Shown in pieces: positions 25,879 to 39,655 of a stretch of 64,000 nt of DNA. The stretch comes from Marinobacter profundi. Lineage in GTDB: Bacteria > Pseudomonadota > Gammaproteobacteria > Pseudomonadales > Oleiphilaceae. The first letter of the stretch is position 1. Every line of letters starts with the position of its first letter. The DNA lies in assembly GCF_002744715.1 (NCBI RefSeq), contig NZ_KZ319371.1, positions 290,807 through 354,806 on the forward strand. The letters run 5' to 3'. The notes below the pieces were generated by a model that was not told where the DNA came from, did no database searches, and worked only from the letters and a program-made list of their open reading frames with translations. The translations under genes were made by a program, and so were the position numbers.

Positions 25879-28614
25879 TCAGCTGACCTTACCGTGACAC
25901 TGCTTGTATTTCTTGCCAGACCCGCAGGGACAAGGCTCGTTTCGCCCTACCTTACGCTCCTGCCGGACAAAGGTTTCCGGAGTCCCTTGCCCACCCTGCT
26001 GATCACCTTCATCGCCCTGGGCCGCGGTAGCACTGGTTTCATCGTGGCGCATACGGGCGGCTGCCAGCTCACGCTCAAGTTCGGCCTTGCGGCGACGCTC
26101 GACTTCTTCCATCTCTTCCTGGCTCTGCACCCGGACATGGCACAGCACACGGGTAATATCCCGTTTCATGGTGTCCAGCATGCTCTCGAACAGGTTAAAC
26201 GCCTCGCGCTTGTATTCCTGCTTGGGATTTTTCTGGGCGTAACCGCGCAGGTGAATACCACGGCGCAGGTGGTCCATATTGGAAAGGTGCTCTTTCCACA
26301 GGGTATCCAGCACCTGCAGGAAAACCTGCTTCTCGAATTTGCGCATCGGCTCCGCACCAACCACCTCTTCCTTGGCGGCGTAGGCAGCAACAACCGCGTC
26401 GAGAATTTTCTGGCGCAGGTTTTCCTCGTACAGCTTGTTGTCTTCTTCCAGCCACTGCTGGACCGGCAACTCGATCGCCAGCTCGGACTGCAACTGCCCC
26501 TCAAGGCCGGCGACATCCCACTGCTCCGGCATGCTCTGGGGCGGAATGTATTCACTGATCAATCCATCCACCACGTCAGCACGGATGGTGCTGATCATGT
26601 CGGAGATGTCTTCGGAAGACATCACTTCATTGCGCTGTTCATAGATGACCGTACGCTGGTCATTGGCCACGTCATCGTATTCCAGCAGGGTCTTACGCAT
26701 GTCGAAGTTGCGTCCTTCAACCTTGCGCTGGGATTTCTCGATGGCATTGGTCACCATCCGGTGCTCAATCGCCTCCCCCTTCTTCATGCCCATCGCCTGC
26801 ATCAGGTTCTTCACTCGCTCCGGAGCAAAGATCCGCATCAGGTTGTCTTCCAGGGACAGGAAGAAACGGGAAGAGCCGGGGTCACCCTGGCGCCCGGCAC
26901 GGCCGCGCAGCTGGTTGTCAATCCGCCGCGACTCGTGACGCTCAGTACCGATGATATGCAGGCCACCGGCCTCGAGCACCTGATTGTGGCGCTCGGTCCA
27001 TTCCGCCTTGATGCGGCCAACCTCTTCCTCGGAAGGGTTGTCCATGGCTGCTACTTCGTACTCCCAGTTACCGCCGAGCACGATATCGGTACCGCGACCC
27101 GCCATGTTGGTAGCAATGGTTACCGCGCCCGGGCGACCCGCCTGGGCGATAATCTGGGCTTCGCTTTCGTGCTGCTTGGCGTTGAGGATCTTGTGGTCGA
27201 TCCGGGCTTTCTTCAGCAGCATCGACAGCAGCTCTGAAGCCTCGATGGACGCCGTGCCCACCAGAATCGGGCGACCCTCTGCCTGCACATCCTTGATCTC
27301 GTCAATGATGGCGTGGAATTTCTCTTCCTGGGTGAGGTAGATCAGGTCGTTGTAATCAATCCGCTGGATCGGCTTGTTAGGCGGAATCACCACCACATCG
27401 AGACCATAGATCTGGCGGAATTCGAACGCTTCGGTATCCGCGGTTCCGGTCATGCCGGCAAGCTTGTCGTAAAGGCGGAAATAGTTCTGGAAGGTGGTCG
27501 ACGCCAAGGTCTGGCTCTCGGCCTGGATCCGGACGCCCTCCTTCGCCTCGATGGCCTGGTGCAGCCCCTCGCTCCAGCGGCGGCCGGGCATGGTGCGGCC
27601 GGTGTGTTCATCAACAATGACGACCTGGTCACCCTGGACAATGTAATCCACGTCTTTCTGGAACAGGTGATGAGCCCGCAGGGCAGAGTGAACATGGTGC
27701 AACAAGCTCAGGTTGGTCGCCGAGTACAGGTTCTCGCCTTCCTGCAGCAGCCCGCCACTGAGCAACAGCTCTTCCACTTTCTCGTGGCCGGCCTCTGTCA
27801 GTTCTACCTGACGTGACTTCTCGTCGATAACGAAGTCGCCGGAGGTCTCTCCCTCCTCGCTCGTTTCGCCCCGCTCCAGGCTCGGTACCAGCGCGTTGAT
27901 CGCCTGATACATCCTGGAGCTGTCTTCGGCAGCACCGGAAATAATCAGCGGCGTGCGGGCTTCGTCGATCAGGATCGAGTCAACCTCGTCCACGATGGCG
28001 TAATGCAGGCCACGCTGGACCTTGTCAGCCGTGCTGAATGCCATGTTGTCGCGGAGGTAGTCGAATCCGAATTCGTTGTTGGTACCGTAACTGATATCTG
28101 CCTGGTAGGCTGCGCGCTTCTCGTCCGGAGACTGGCCGGCGGTGATCACACCCACCTGCATACCGAGGAAGCGATACAGTTTGCCCATCCACTCGGCATC
28201 ACGGCGGGCCAGGTAGTCGTTGACGGTGACCACGTGCACCCCCTTACCCGGCAGGGCATTGAGGTAAACTGCCGCAGTCGCCACCAGCGTCTTGCCTTCA
28301 CCGGTTTTCATTTCCGCGATGCGGCCTTCGTGCAGGGTGATACCGCCAATCAGCTGGACATCATAATGACGCATGCCCATGACCCGACGACCAGCTTCAC
28401 GCACGGTGGCAAAGGCCTCGGGTAACAGTTTATCGAGGCTTTCCCCTTCGTCCAGACGTCGACGGAATTCGGCGGTCTTGCCTTGCAGCTCCGAATCGGA
28501 CAAATTGCCAAACTGCTCTTCAAGTTCATTGATGCGCATGACATCCTTGCGCATCCTCTTGATTTCTCTGGCGTTCTTACTGCCGAACATCTTCGTTGCA
28601 AGCTTCGTGAACAT
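25879..28614 (-). CDS. secA: Preprotein translocase ATPase SecA
   Basis: SecA drives export of unfolded preproteins through SecYEG. It has 911 residues, with Walker [12 protein letters not shown], the [15 protein letters not shown]alker B region, the [12 protein letters not shown] helicase motif and a C-terminal zinc tail [15 protein letters not shown] that binds SecB. No SecM-like arrest peptide gene precedes it; an M23 peptidase gene does, as in pseudomonads. The ribosome binding site is weak (AAGAAG). Confidence 0.97.
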   Translation of the reverse strand: MFTKLATKMFGSKNAREIKRMRKDVMRINELEEQFGNLSDSELQGKTAEFRRRLDEGESLDKLLPEAFATVREAGRRVMGMRHYDVQLIGGITLHEGRIAEMKTGEGKTLVATAAVYLNALPGKGVHVVTVNDYLARRDAEWMGKLYRFLGMQVGVITAGQSPDEKRAAYQADISYGTNNEFGFDYLRDNMAFSTADKVQRGLHYAIVDEVDSILIDEARTPLIISGAAEDSSRMYQAINALVPSLERGETSEEGETSGDFVIDEKSRQVELTEAGHEKVEELLLSGGLLQEGENLYSATNLSLLHHVHSALRAHHLFQKDVDYIVQGDQVVIVDEHTGRTMPGRRWSEGLHQAIEAKEGVRIQAESQTLASTTFQNYFRLYDKLAGMTGTADTEAFEFRQIYGLDVVVIPPNKPIQRIDYNDLIYLTQEEKFHAIIDEIKDVQAEGRPILVGTASIEASELLSMLLKKARIDHKILNAKQHESEAQIIAQAGRPGAVTIATNMAGRGTDIVLGGNWEYEVAAMDNPSEEEVGRIKAEWTERHNQVLEAGGLHIIGTERHESRRIDNQLRGRAGRQGDPGSSRFFLSLEDNLMRIFAPERVKNLMQAMGMKKGEAIEHRMVTNAIEKSQRKVEGRNFDMRKTLLEYDDVANDQRTVIYEQRNEVMSSEDISDMISTIRADVVDGLISEYIPPQSMPEQWDVAGLEGQLQSELAIELPVQQWLEEDNKLYEENLRQKILDAVVAAYAAKEEVVGAEPMRKFEKQVFLQVLDTLWKEHLSNMDHLRRGIHLRGYAQKNPKQEYKREAFNLFESMLDTMKRDITRVLCHVRVQSQEEMEEVERRRKAELERELAAARMRHDETSATAAQGDEGDQQGGQGTPETFVRQERKVGRNEPCPCGSGKKYKQCHGKVS

Positions 28615-28721
28615 AGACCACTGCTTCTTTGATTAAACTTGGGAAGCCGGCATTCTAACCCTATTTCATGACAGTACAAAAGGCAGGGCGCACACAACGG
28701 GAATAAGGGCCGGCGGTTAAG

Positions 28722-28764
28722 AACATAAAAGCGAGCCGGAGCACGCGAAACGCGGCCCCGGCTC
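28722..28764 (-). terminator. Probable terminator after the M23 peptidase gene
   Basis: On the minus strand GAGCCGG...CCGGCTC forms a 7-bp stem with a GC-rich loop, followed by CGCTTTTATGTT, 12 bp after the stop codon. The T-tract is moderate. Confidence 0.55.
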
Positions 28765-28775
28765 CGGAGACAAGA

Positions 28776-29711
28776 TCAGCGACTGGCGCGCTGGATGTAG
28801 TGCTCCGGGTTCTGGCTCTTGCCATTACGGAGTACTTCGAAGTGGACGTGAGGGCCGGTGGAGCGGCCGGTACTGCCCATCAGCGCAACGACCTGGCCTT
28901 TCTGCACGACATCCCCCACCTTGACCTTGACAGCCTTGGCATGGGCGTAGCGGGTGACGAGGCCATCGCCGTGATCAATTTCCACCAGGTTACCGTAGCC
29001 GTAGCGCTCGTCCGCCCAGGTTACAACGCCCGCCGCTACCGCAATGATGTCGCTGCCTTCCTTGCCGGCGAGATCGACCCCGTCATGCCAGGTCCGGCGA
29101 CCGTTGAAGGGGTCCGAGCGATAGCCATAGCGGGACGACAGCCAGCCCCAGGTGATCGGCCGACCGGCAACAAAACGGTCATCCTCGAGTTTCTTGCGGG
29201 AAATGAGACTGTCCAGCAGGCGCAATTGCTGTTCACGATCGGCAATCCGGGATTCCAGCTGGTCTATCATCTGGCTTAGCTGGGGCGTGGTGTAGGACTC
29301 ACCCGGAATCGACTCTTCCGGCCCCCCCATGGCGGCAGGCTGGTCAAAATTGAATTCGTCGCTGGCAAGCAGACCGGATTCGACAAAGCGTTGGCCCATG
29401 GCATCCAGGCGCAGCAAACGGCCCTGCATCTCGCCCAGGCGCAGCGTCAATGCATCGACTTGCTGGCGAGCGTGCTCCCGCATGGTGTCGACGTCCTGTT
29501 GCTGGGCCGCAAGGCGGTCCTGCCATTCGGCAATCAGGGCCGGTGTCGGCGTGTCACTGACTTCCGCCTGCACACTGGCGACCCTGAAGCCGAGCCAGAA
29601 GGCCGCAACGACAACCGCTGCCGCTATCAGCACCAGCGCGGCAGCAACCAGAGAGTTCAGTGGCAGCGTCCGGGACTTCCCGTGATGCTTGCCAACCAGG
29701 ATAATGTTCAT
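28776..29711 (-). CDS. M23 (LytM-type) peptidoglycan endopeptidase family protein
   Basis: A 311-residue protein with an N-terminal membrane anchor (VAAALVLIAAAVVVAAFWLGF), a coiled region (~55-170; LAAQQQDVDTMREHARQQ) and a C-terminal LytM/M23 domain. Zinc ligands are visible in TWHDGVDLAG (H, D) and PHVHFEV (H), with TRYAHAKA. It could cut peptidoglycan peptide bridges or, if regulatory, activate amidases. Start ATG 29711 is preferred; ATG 29729 adds six residues. It lies between secA and the divergent dciA, as in pseudomonads. Confidence 0.88.
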   Translation of the reverse strand: MNIILVGKHHGKSRTLPLNSLVAAALVLIAAAVVVAAFWLGFRVASVQAEVSDTPTPALIAEWQDRLAAQQQDVDTMREHARQQVDALTLRLGEMQGRLLRLDAMGQRFVESGLLASDEFNFDQPAAMGGPEESIPGESYTTPQLSQMIDQLESRIADREQQLRLLDSLISRKKLEDDRFVAGRPITWGWLSSRYGYRSDPFNGRRTWHDGVDLAGKEGSDIIAVAAGVVTWADERYGYGNLVEIDHGDGLVTRYAHAKAVKVKVGDVVQKGQVVALMGSTGRSTGPHVHFEVLRNGKSQNPEHYIQRASR

Positions 29712-30020
29712 ATCGTTTTCTTGATTCATGACCGGGGCGCAACTTTTCCCTGTAGTCTTGCGCCTCGCTGAATTTGACTCAAACTGCCGGGCATCCTGGC
29801 CCAGATCACGGGAAATCCCCGACTACTCAATCATTGGCAGTGCTGACTACGTAAATTCCGGCGAGCATTCCATGGCAGCGACTACGCAGTTACCGAAAAA
29901 TGCAGCTGCCCTGAAACGACACTCTTGCTATTGTTACCGGAGTGTAATACAGGTGCTGCAGTGAAATCGTGCCGAAGTGTAACCAATGGTTACCGTGTGC
30001 GTCGAGAAAAAGGGTTGTTG
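29712..30020. other. Intergenic region between divergent M23 gene and dciA
   Basis: This 309-bp gap should carry the divergent promoters. I see TTGCTA and TAATAC upstream of dciA but only 14 bp apart, so no confident promoter. No RNA gene, repeat or further coding region was recognised. Confidence 0.4.
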
Positions 30021-30467
30021 ATGAAGAAAAAATCAGATCTCAAACTCACACCGGAGAGCGTACACCGGGCACCGGTGCTGCAGGATCTGCTGGCCCGGGC
30101 CCAGCACCACCAGCAGGCCGAGGCAGTTGTTTTGGCAGCCATTCCCGAAAGTCTGCGCGATGGCGTCCGTTTTGTTTGCTGCCAGGAAGGCGAACTGACG
30201 GTCAGCGCGGAGTCGGCGGTCATCGCCAGCCAATTGCGGTACCGTCAGCACGAGGTGATGGAAGCCGTCCGGCAGAACGACCTGTTCCGCTACATCTGGA
30301 AGCTGCGGGTAAAAGTGGCGCCTGCACGCTATAAGACCGCCCCGAAAACCCGAAGCCGGGTGCTCAGCAACGAAAATGCCCGGCTCCTCAAAGAGGAAGC
30401 CGGGCACACGAAGGATAAAAACTTACGCGAGGTTCTCGAAAAACTCGCAAGCCACGTCCGGACCTGA
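30021..30467 (+). CDS. dciA: DciA-like (DUF721) replicative helicase operator
   Basis: A 148-residue protein with a DUF721-like N-terminal half (VLQDLLARAQHHQQAEAVVL; LTVSAESAVIASQLRYRQHE) and a short, basic, probably flexible C-terminal tail. DciA loads or activates DnaB in bacteria lacking phage-derived DnaC. Its position beside lpxC and secA is the one noted for pseudomonad dciA. ATG 30021 has AAGGG 7 nt upstream. The 3' part of the coding region contains an inverted repeat that would end convergent lpxC transcripts. Confidence 0.78.
   Translation: MKKKSDLKLTPESVHRAPVLQDLLARAQHHQQAEAVVLAAIPESLRDGVRFVCCQEGELTVSAESAVIASQLRYRQHEVMEAVRQNDLFRYIWKLRVKVAPARYKTAPKTRSRVLSNENARLLKEEAGHTKDKNLREVLEKLASHVRT
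30373..30406 (-). terminator. lpxC terminator embedded in the dciA coding region
   Basis: On the minus strand TGCCCGGCTT-CCTC-TTT-GAGG-AGCCGGGCA forms a long stem with a 3-nt loop followed by TTTTCG. It lies 74 bp past the lpxC stop and inside dciA codons (about residues 118-129). Confidence 0.8.
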
Positions 30468-30479
30468 GGCTGTCCTGCC

Positions 30480-31397
30480 TTAAGCCTGGGCCGCGAGCAC
30501 AGGTTTCATGTAGGAGATAGGAGCTGTCGCCTCGTCATCGAAGGTAACCACTTCCCATGCATCCTCTTCTGCCCTGAGCTTGCGCAGCAGCTTGTTGTTC
30601 AGGTCGTGACCGGATTTGATACCACGGAACTCACCGATCAGGCTGTTGCCCAGCAGGTAGAGATCACCGATGGCATCCAGAACCTTGTGCTTGACGAATT
30701 CGTCTTCGTAACGCAGACCGTCTTCGTTAAGGATCTTGTAGTCATCAACCACAATGGCGTTGTCGACACTGCCACCGAGCGCCAGGTTCATTGCGCGCAG
30801 TTTTTCGATATCACGCATGAAGCCGAAAGTCCGGGCACGACTGACTTCCTTCACAAACGACGTGCTGGAGAAGTCGACCGACGCGGTCTGCGCCCGACCT
30901 TTGAACACCGGGTGATCGAAGTCGATGCCAAAGCTCACCTTGAAGCCTTCAAAAGGCAGGAAGGTAGCTTTCTTGTCGCCTTCTTCAACCGTCACTTCAC
31001 GCTTGATCCGAATAAACCGCTTGGCAGCGTCCTGCTCGGCGATTCCGGCAGACTGCAGCAGGAACACAAACGGTCCCGCGCTACCATCCATAATCGGAAC
31101 TTCTGCCGCACTCAGTTCGACAAAGCAGTTATCAATTCCGAGACCAGCCATGGCTGACAGCAAATGCTCTACCGTCGCCACCCGGACGCCATCCTTTACC
31201 AGCGTCGTTGACAGCATGGTCTCACCCACGTTTTCCGCACAGGCACGAATCTCGACCACCGGGTCGAGGTCGGTACGGCGGAACACAATTCCCGAATCCA
31301 CTGGTGCAGGCTTCAGGGTCAGATAAACCTTCTCACCCGAGTGCAAGCCAACACCGGTGGCACGGATGGTGTTTTTAAGCGTCCGTTGTCTGATCAT
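30480..31397 (-). CDS. lpxC: UDP-3-O-acyl-N-acetylglucosamine deacetylase LpxC
   Basis: LpxC is the zinc amidase for the committed step of lipid A synthesis. It has 305 residues, with zinc ligands H78 (ATVEHLLSA) and H237/D241 ([14 protein letters not shown]) at the same numbers as in E. coli. The C-terminal tail ends [10 protein letters not shown]; FtsH-dependent turnover through such tails is known in E. coli. It follows ftsZ with 192 bp between them and likely has its own promoter there. Confidence 0.97.
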   Translation of the reverse strand: MIRQRTLKNTIRATGVGLHSGEKVYLTLKPAPVDSGIVFRRTDLDPVVEIRACAENVGETMLSTTLVKDGVRVATVEHLLSAMAGLGIDNCFVELSAAEVPIMDGSAGPFVFLLQSAGIAEQDAAKRFIRIKREVTVEEGDKKATFLPFEGFKVSFGIDFDHPVFKGRAQTASVDFSSTSFVKEVSRARTFGFMRDIEKLRAMNLALGGSVDNAIVVDDYKILNEDGLRYEDEFVKHKVLDAIGDLYLLGNSLIGEFRGIKSGHDLNNKLLRKLRAEEDAWEVVTFDDEATAPISYMKPVLAAQA

Positions 31398-31589
31398 CGG
31401 TACATATTTCCGTCACAAAAGTACGATAGTGTCGAGGCAAAAATCTGCCCGCAGCCTATCAGAAAATAAGACTGAATACCATTTAACCAATCCGTCTTTA
31501 CCGGATCTTTACCCGGCAAAGGCCAGGCTGATAATCAGCGTGCAGTCCTGCGGCGAAAACCCGACGCCGCTGCGTATTGCAACAGATTA

Positions 31590-32747
31590 TCAGTCAGCCT
31601 GGCGACGAAGGAATGCGGGAATATCGAGATAATCGACACCCTGCTCCTCACTGTCTTTGCTCTGGTCAATGGCGACATTACCATGAGCCACCGCACGGCG
31701 ACGCAGCACTGCGGGCCGATCGAGCTGATGATAGTCAGTCTTGCCATCCAGGGTACGGCTGTTGTCCACCACCTTGGTGGGCTTCTCCCGGTCACCGCCC
31801 AGGCCGGTGGCAACCACAGTCACCTTCAGCTCGTCGGTCATCTCCGGATCAATGACAGTACCCACCACAACGGTCGCCGAGTCAGAAGCAAATTCGCGCA
31901 CAATGTCGCCCACTTCGGAAAACTCGCCCAGGTTGAGGTCCATTCCGGCGGTAATATTGACCAGGATTCCCTTCGCACCCTGCAGGTTGACATCTTCCAG
32001 CAGCGGGCTGCGAACGGCGGCTTCTGCGGCCTCCCGGGCGCGGTTCTCGCCGGTGGCACGGGCCGTACCCATCATTGCCATGCCCATCTCGGACATGACG
32101 GTTTTTACGTCAGCGAAGTCAACGTTGATCATACCGTTACGGGTAATCAGGTCGGCAATGCCCTGAACTGCACCCAGCAAAACGTTGTTCGCGGCAGCAA
32201 AGGCATCCAGCAGGCTGGTTTTCTTGCCCATGACCGAAAGCAGTTTTTCGTTGGGGATGGTAATCAGGGAGTCAACGCTTTCTTCCAGTTCCTTGAGGCC
32301 ATTTTCGGCCACACTCATCCGTTTGCCACCTTCAAAATTGAAAGGTTTTGTAACAACGGCCACGGTCAGGATACCCAGTTCACGTGCCACCTCGGCAACC
32401 ACAGGGGCAGCACCGGTGCCGGTACCACCGCCCATACCGGCAGTGATGAATACCATGTCCGCGCCAGACAGGGCCTCGGCAATGCGGTCACGGTCTTCCA
32501 GGGCGGACTGGCGACCAACCTCCGGGTTGGCACCGGCACCCAGCCCCTTGGTGATGTTGCCACCGAGCTGGATGATCTGGCGGGCGTCCAGGTCGGTCAG
32601 TGCCTGGGCGTCGGTGTTGGCGCAGATAAACTCCACACCTTCGATGTCGCTGCTGAGCATATGCCGGACAGCGTTACCGCCGCCACCGCCTACACCAACA
32701 ACCTTGATAACAGCGTTTTGCTGGACATTATCAACGAGTTCAAACAT
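31590..32747 (-). CDS. ftsZ: Cell division GTPase FtsZ
   Basis: FtsZ is the tubulin-like GTPase forming the Z ring. It has 385 residues, with the tubulin signature [12 protein letters not shown] near 104-115, a variable linker and the conserved C-terminal peptide [14 protein letters not shown] that binds FtsA and ZipA. GGAG lies upstream of ATG 32747. It is the last gene of the dcw cluster proper; the 115-bp gap from ftsA contains a short direct repeat. Confidence 0.97.
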   Translation of the reverse strand: MFELVDNVQQNAVIKVVGVGGGGGNAVRHMLSSDIEGVEFICANTDAQALTDLDARQIIQLGGNITKGLGAGANPEVGRQSALEDRDRIAEALSGADMVFITAGMGGGTGTGAAPVVAEVARELGILTVAVVTKPFNFEGGKRMSVAENGLKELEESVDSLITIPNEKLLSVMGKKTSLLDAFAAANNVLLGAVQGIADLITRNGMINVDFADVKTVMSEMGMAMMGTARATGENRAREAAEAAVRSPLLEDVNLQGAKGILVNITAGMDLNLGEFSEVGDIVREFASDSATVVVGTVIDPEMTDELKVTVVATGLGGDREKPTKVVDNSRTLDGKTDYHQLDRPAVLRRRAVAHGNVAIDQSKDSEEQGVDYLDIPAFLRRQAD

Positions 32748-32793
32748 TCCCCTACTCCTTCGTGCTGTTTTTCAGCCTTCTCCAGACTGATTT

Positions 32794-32817
32794 TTTTCGA
32801 GATTGTGTTTTCGAGAT
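32794..32817 (-). repeat. Short direct repeat in the ftsA-ftsZ gap
   Basis: On the minus strand ATCTCGAAAA occurs twice with 4 bp between (14-bp period), about 47 bp before the ftsZ start. A hairpin GGCCCT-CA-AGGGCC lies just upstream. A regulatory role is possible but unproven. Confidence 0.4.
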
Positions 32818-32862
32818 ACCTTCGTTTCCGGCCCTTGAGGGCCTCACAACCACCGGATACCG

Positions 32863-34098
32863 TCAGAAATGACCGGTAAACCAGCTTTTTATGCGCTCAG
32901 CCAGCGAGGGAGCATCCTCGCCCCTGAGCACCGGTCCCCGTCCCAGCTCCATCTGGCGGAAACCATGGATCAACAAGCCCACGCCGGTGGCGTAAATCGG
33001 GTTGTTGACCACTTCCGTCATCCCGGACACTTTTTGCGGACTCGCAAGCCGTACCGGCATGTGGAAGATTTCTTCGGCCAGCTCCACCACCCCTTCCATG
33101 GTGGACGAGCCGCCGGTGATCACGATGCCCGCCGGGACCAGGTCTTCAAAGCCCGAACGGCGTAATTCTGACTGCACCAGGGTGAACAACTCTTCGTAAC
33201 GGGGTTCCACCACCTCTGCCAGCGCCTGCCTGGACAGATCCCGGGGGGCGCGATCGCCGACACTCGGCACCTTGATGGTTTCCTCCGCTCCGGCCAACTG
33301 AGTCAGGGCGCAGGCGTACTTGATCTTGATCTCCTCGGCATTCTGGGTCGGCGTCCGCAATGCCATGGCAATGTCATTGGTGACCTGGTCACCGGCGATG
33401 GGTATGACCGCGGTGTGACGGATTGCACCACCGGTAAACACCGCGATATCGGTGGTACCACCGCCAATGTCCACCACGCAGACCCCCAGCTCCTTCTCGT
33501 CCTCGGTGAGGATCGCGTGACTGGATGCCAGTTGCTCGAGGATGATGTCGTCCACCTCCAGACCGCAGCGGCGCACACACTTTTCAATGTTCTGCGCGGC
33601 ATTGACCGCGCAGGTCACCAGGTGGACCTTGGCTTCCAGGCGAACACCGGACATGCCCATCGGCTCCTTGATGCCTTCCTGGTTATCAATAACAAACTCC
33701 TGGGGCAGGATGTGCAGCACCTTCTGGTCGGCCGGGATCGCTACCGCCTGTGCGGCATCGATCACCCGGTCGATATCCGCCTGGGTCACCTCCCGATCGC
33801 GGATCGCCACGATGCCATGGGAGTTCAGGCTCTTGATGTGACTGCCGGCAATCCCCGCATAAACCGAGTGAATCCGGCAACCCGCCATCAGCTCCGCTTC
33901 CTCCACGGCCCGCTGAATTGCCTGAACGGTGGTTTCAATATTCACCACCACGCCCCGCTTCAGGCCGCGGGAGGGGTGCGAACCGATACCGACAACCTCA
34001 ATGGTTCCGTCCATCTTCCGCTTGCCTACAATCGCAACCACTTTGGAGGTTCCGATATCAAGGCCGACAATCATGTTTTCCGCTTCAACCGATGACAT
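32863..34098 (-). CDS. ftsA: Cell division protein FtsA
   Basis: FtsA is the actin-like ATPase tethering FtsZ to the inner membrane. It has 411 residues from ATG 34098 (MSSVEAENMIVGLDIGTSKV); GTG or TTG starts 3-4 codons upstream are possible. Phosphate loops GLDIGTSKV and VVDIGGGTTDIAVF, and ITGGSSTMEGV, are present. The C-terminal amphipathic helix SLAERIKSWFTGHF is the membrane anchor. It lies between ftsQ and ftsZ. Confidence 0.96.
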   Translation of the reverse strand: MSSVEAENMIVGLDIGTSKVVAIVGKRKMDGTIEVVGIGSHPSRGLKRGVVVNIETTVQAIQRAVEEAELMAGCRIHSVYAGIAGSHIKSLNSHGIVAIRDREVTQADIDRVIDAAQAVAIPADQKVLHILPQEFVIDNQEGIKEPMGMSGVRLEAKVHLVTCAVNAAQNIEKCVRRCGLEVDDIILEQLASSHAILTEDEKELGVCVVDIGGGTTDIAVFTGGAIRHTAVIPIAGDQVTNDIAMALRTPTQNAEEIKIKYACALTQLAGAEETIKVPSVGDRAPRDLSRQALAEVVEPRYEELFTLVQSELRRSGFEDLVPAGIVITGGSSTMEGVVELAEEIFHMPVRLASPQKVSGMTEVVNNPIYATGVGLLIHGFRQMELGRGPVLRGEDAPSLAERIKSWFTGHF

Positions 34099-34131
34099 GC
34101 GTTTCACCAAACCTCAGGTTTGAAAATGGTT

Positions 34132-37374
<3,243 letters not shown>

Positions 37375-37382
<8 letters not shown>

Positions 37383-38457
37383 TAGCGGCCTCCAGACAGT
37401 AATTCACGACTCTCTCCGTTGCATCAGGGCGGGCCAGCGAACGGGCTGACTGCGCCATATTCAGAATCCGGTCTCGATCGGCGCCGAGATCCCGCAGGGT
37501 CTCCGCCAGCAGTTCCGGGGTCAGGCGGCTTTGCGGGACCAGGATGGCGCCTCCGGCGGTCACCATCTGCTGACCGTTACGGGTCTGGTGATCGTCCACC
37601 GCATGGGGAAATGGCACCAGAATCGCCGCCACGCCCGCAACGCACAGTTCCGACACCGTCAGCGCACCCGCACGGCAGACCACCAGGTCCGCCCAGCGGT
37701 AGGCGTCCGCCATATCCTTGATGAACGGCTCGACACTGGCCTCGACACCGGCATCAGCATAGGCTTTCCGGGCAGCTGTCAGATTTTTCTCACCACACTG
37801 GTGGCGCACCTGCGGGCGGTCCGCGTCCGGCAGCAGGGCCAGAGCCCGGGGAACGCACTCATTAATGGCCCGGGCGCCAAGGCTACCGCCAACCACCAGC
37901 ACGTTCAGCGGCCCGCTGCGCCCCGCCAACCGCTGTTCCGGTGCGGTGACTGCCGCCAGATCCTGACGTACCGGATTCCCGGTACAGCGGGTAACTACTC
38001 CGGCGCCAAAACTCTGCGGAAACGCCTCCAGAACAGTCTTGGCAAACCGGGCCAGAATCCGGTTGGTCATACCGGCAATGGCATTCTGCTCGTGAATCAC
38101 CAGGGGGGTGCGGGTCAGCCAGGCGGCCATGCCACCGGGACCGGTCACAAAACCGCCCATACCCACCACGCAATCCGGCCGCACCTTGCGAACCACCGCA
38201 ATCGCCTCACTCAGTGCCCGCACCAGCCGGAAGGGTGCCATCAACAGGGCAAGCGTGCCCTTGCCGCGAAGTCCGGAAATGTGGATCAGCGACAACGGAA
38301 TTCCGGTATCGGCAATCAACCGCTCTTCCATGCCACCCCGGGACCCCAGCCAGAACACCTGATGGCCGCGTTCTTCAAGCATCCGGGCCGTGGCGAGTGC
38401 CGGGAAGACATGTCCCCCGGTGCCGCCAGCCATGATCAGGAAGCGCTTGTTACTCAT
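37375..38457 (-). CDS. murG: UDP-GlcNAc:lipid I N-acetylglucosaminyltransferase MurG
   Basis: MurG adds GlcNAc to lipid I to give lipid II on the cytoplasmic membrane face. It has 360 residues from ATG 38457, behind a GGAGG site. The N-terminal glycine loop is [13 protein letters not shown], the second [12 protein letters not shown]; the nucleotide site contains [16 protein letters not shown] and [17 protein letters not shown]. It overlaps ftsW and murC by 8 bp each. Confidence 0.97.
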
Positions 38458-39655
38458 AGACGGCACCTCCCCTGACCGGCCTGGCTACGTTTTCCCCATC
38501 ACCGGGCGCATTGCTCAAGCTGTCGAGGCGCTCCATTTCCACCCGAGCCAGTACGCCGATACAGACACAGGTCACCATCAGGCTGGAGCCGCCGTAGCTC
38601 ATCAGCGGCAAAGTCAGGCCCTTGGTCGGCAGCAGACCGGTATTGACCGCGATGTTGATACTGGCCTGCAGGCCGATCAGCAACGTAATGCCATAGGAGA
38701 AGCAAGCGGCGAATGGCATGTTGGCCTTTTCGGCACCCCGGGCGATGGACAGGCCGGCAAACACCAGTACAACGAACAGCACCAGCACCGCCAGCGAGCC
38801 GACCAGCCCGAACTCCTCTGCCACAATCGCAAAGATGAAATCGGTATGGGCCTCCGGCAGGTAAAACAGTTTCTGCACCGAGTTACCGAGGCCAACGCCG
38901 GCCCAGTCACCGCGACCGAACGCGATCAGTGACTGGGTAAGCTGGTAGCCGGTATCAAACTGGTCCTTCCAGGGGTCCAGGTAACTCACCACGCGCTTGA
39001 GGCGGTAGGGCTGGGTGACAACCAGGATCACCCCCATCACCACGCAGAAGCTGATCAGCGGCAGGAAACGGGTAAGCCGCACGCCACTGAGAAAAATCAT
39101 GCCCAGGGCGGCGGTCATCAGCACCACGGTGGCGCCGAAATCCGGCTCGATAACCAGCAGGACCGAGGCAACCGTCAACACGCCGACCGGCTTGATAAAA
39201 CCGACCCAGGTTGACAGCAGCTCGTCGCGGCGGCGCACCAGGTAACCGGCCAGATAGGCAATCAGGCAAAGTTTTGCGATTTCCGACACCTGCACGTTGA
39301 ACAGGCCGAACGGAATCCAGCGGGTCGATCCGTTCACGGTCATGCCGAGAGGCGTCAGCACCAGCACCAGCACCAGCATGCCAAACCCCAGGAGCAACCA
39401 GCCGCTCCGCTCCCACCAGGCAATGGGGATATTGGCCGCGATCAGCGCGAGTACACAGCCGAGCGTGGCAAAGATCAGCTGCCGGATCACGTAGTGGTAA
39501 CTGTTGCCCAGGGTTTCCGCCGCCATGTCCATGGAAGCGGACGAAATCATGATGACCCCGAACACCATCAGGGCGGCGGCACTCAGGATGAGCCATGGCA
39601 ACGGGCGACGTGCCTGTTCGACAGTACCGGAGCCGAGCAACAGGTTTGCCTTCAT
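38450..39655 (-). CDS. ftsW: SEDS peptidoglycan polymerase FtsW
   Basis: FtsW is the division-specific SEDS glycan polymerase that works with FtsI. It has 401 residues and about ten membrane segments. Family motifs are GSTRWIPFG, PDFGATVVL, PEAHTDFIFAIVAEEFGL (with the conserved Asp/Glu region) and LPLMSYGGSSL near the C-terminus. It overlaps murD by 4 bp (ATGA). Confidence 0.97.
   Translation of the reverse strand: MKANLLLGSGTVEQARRPLPWLILSAAALMVFGVIMISSASMDMAAETLGNSYHYVIRQLIFATLGCVLALIAANIPIAWWERSGWLLLGFGMLVLVLVLTPLGMTVNGSTRWIPFGLFNVQVSEIAKLCLIAYLAGYLVRRRDELLSTWVGFIKPVGVLTVASVLLVIEPDFGATVVLMTAALGMIFLSGVRLTRFLPLISFCVVMGVILVVTQPYRLKRVVSYLDPWKDQFDTGYQLTQSLIAFGRGDWAGVGLGNSVQKLFYLPEAHTDFIFAIVAEEFGLVGSLAVLVLFVVLVFAGLSIARGAEKANMPFAACFSYGITLLIGLQASINIAVNTGLLPTKGLTLPLMSYGGSSLMVTCVCIGVLARVEMERLDSLSNAPGDGENVARPVRGGAVYE

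Noticed and set aside
25573..27237. 554-codon open frame on the plus strand
   Set aside because: Antisense to argJ and secA and crosses the secA terminator; no domain seen.
28615..28775. A SecM-like arrest peptide gene upstream of secA
   Set aside because: No frame with an FxxxxWIxxxxGIRAGP-type end exists here; the gap holds only a terminator-like hairpin and leader.
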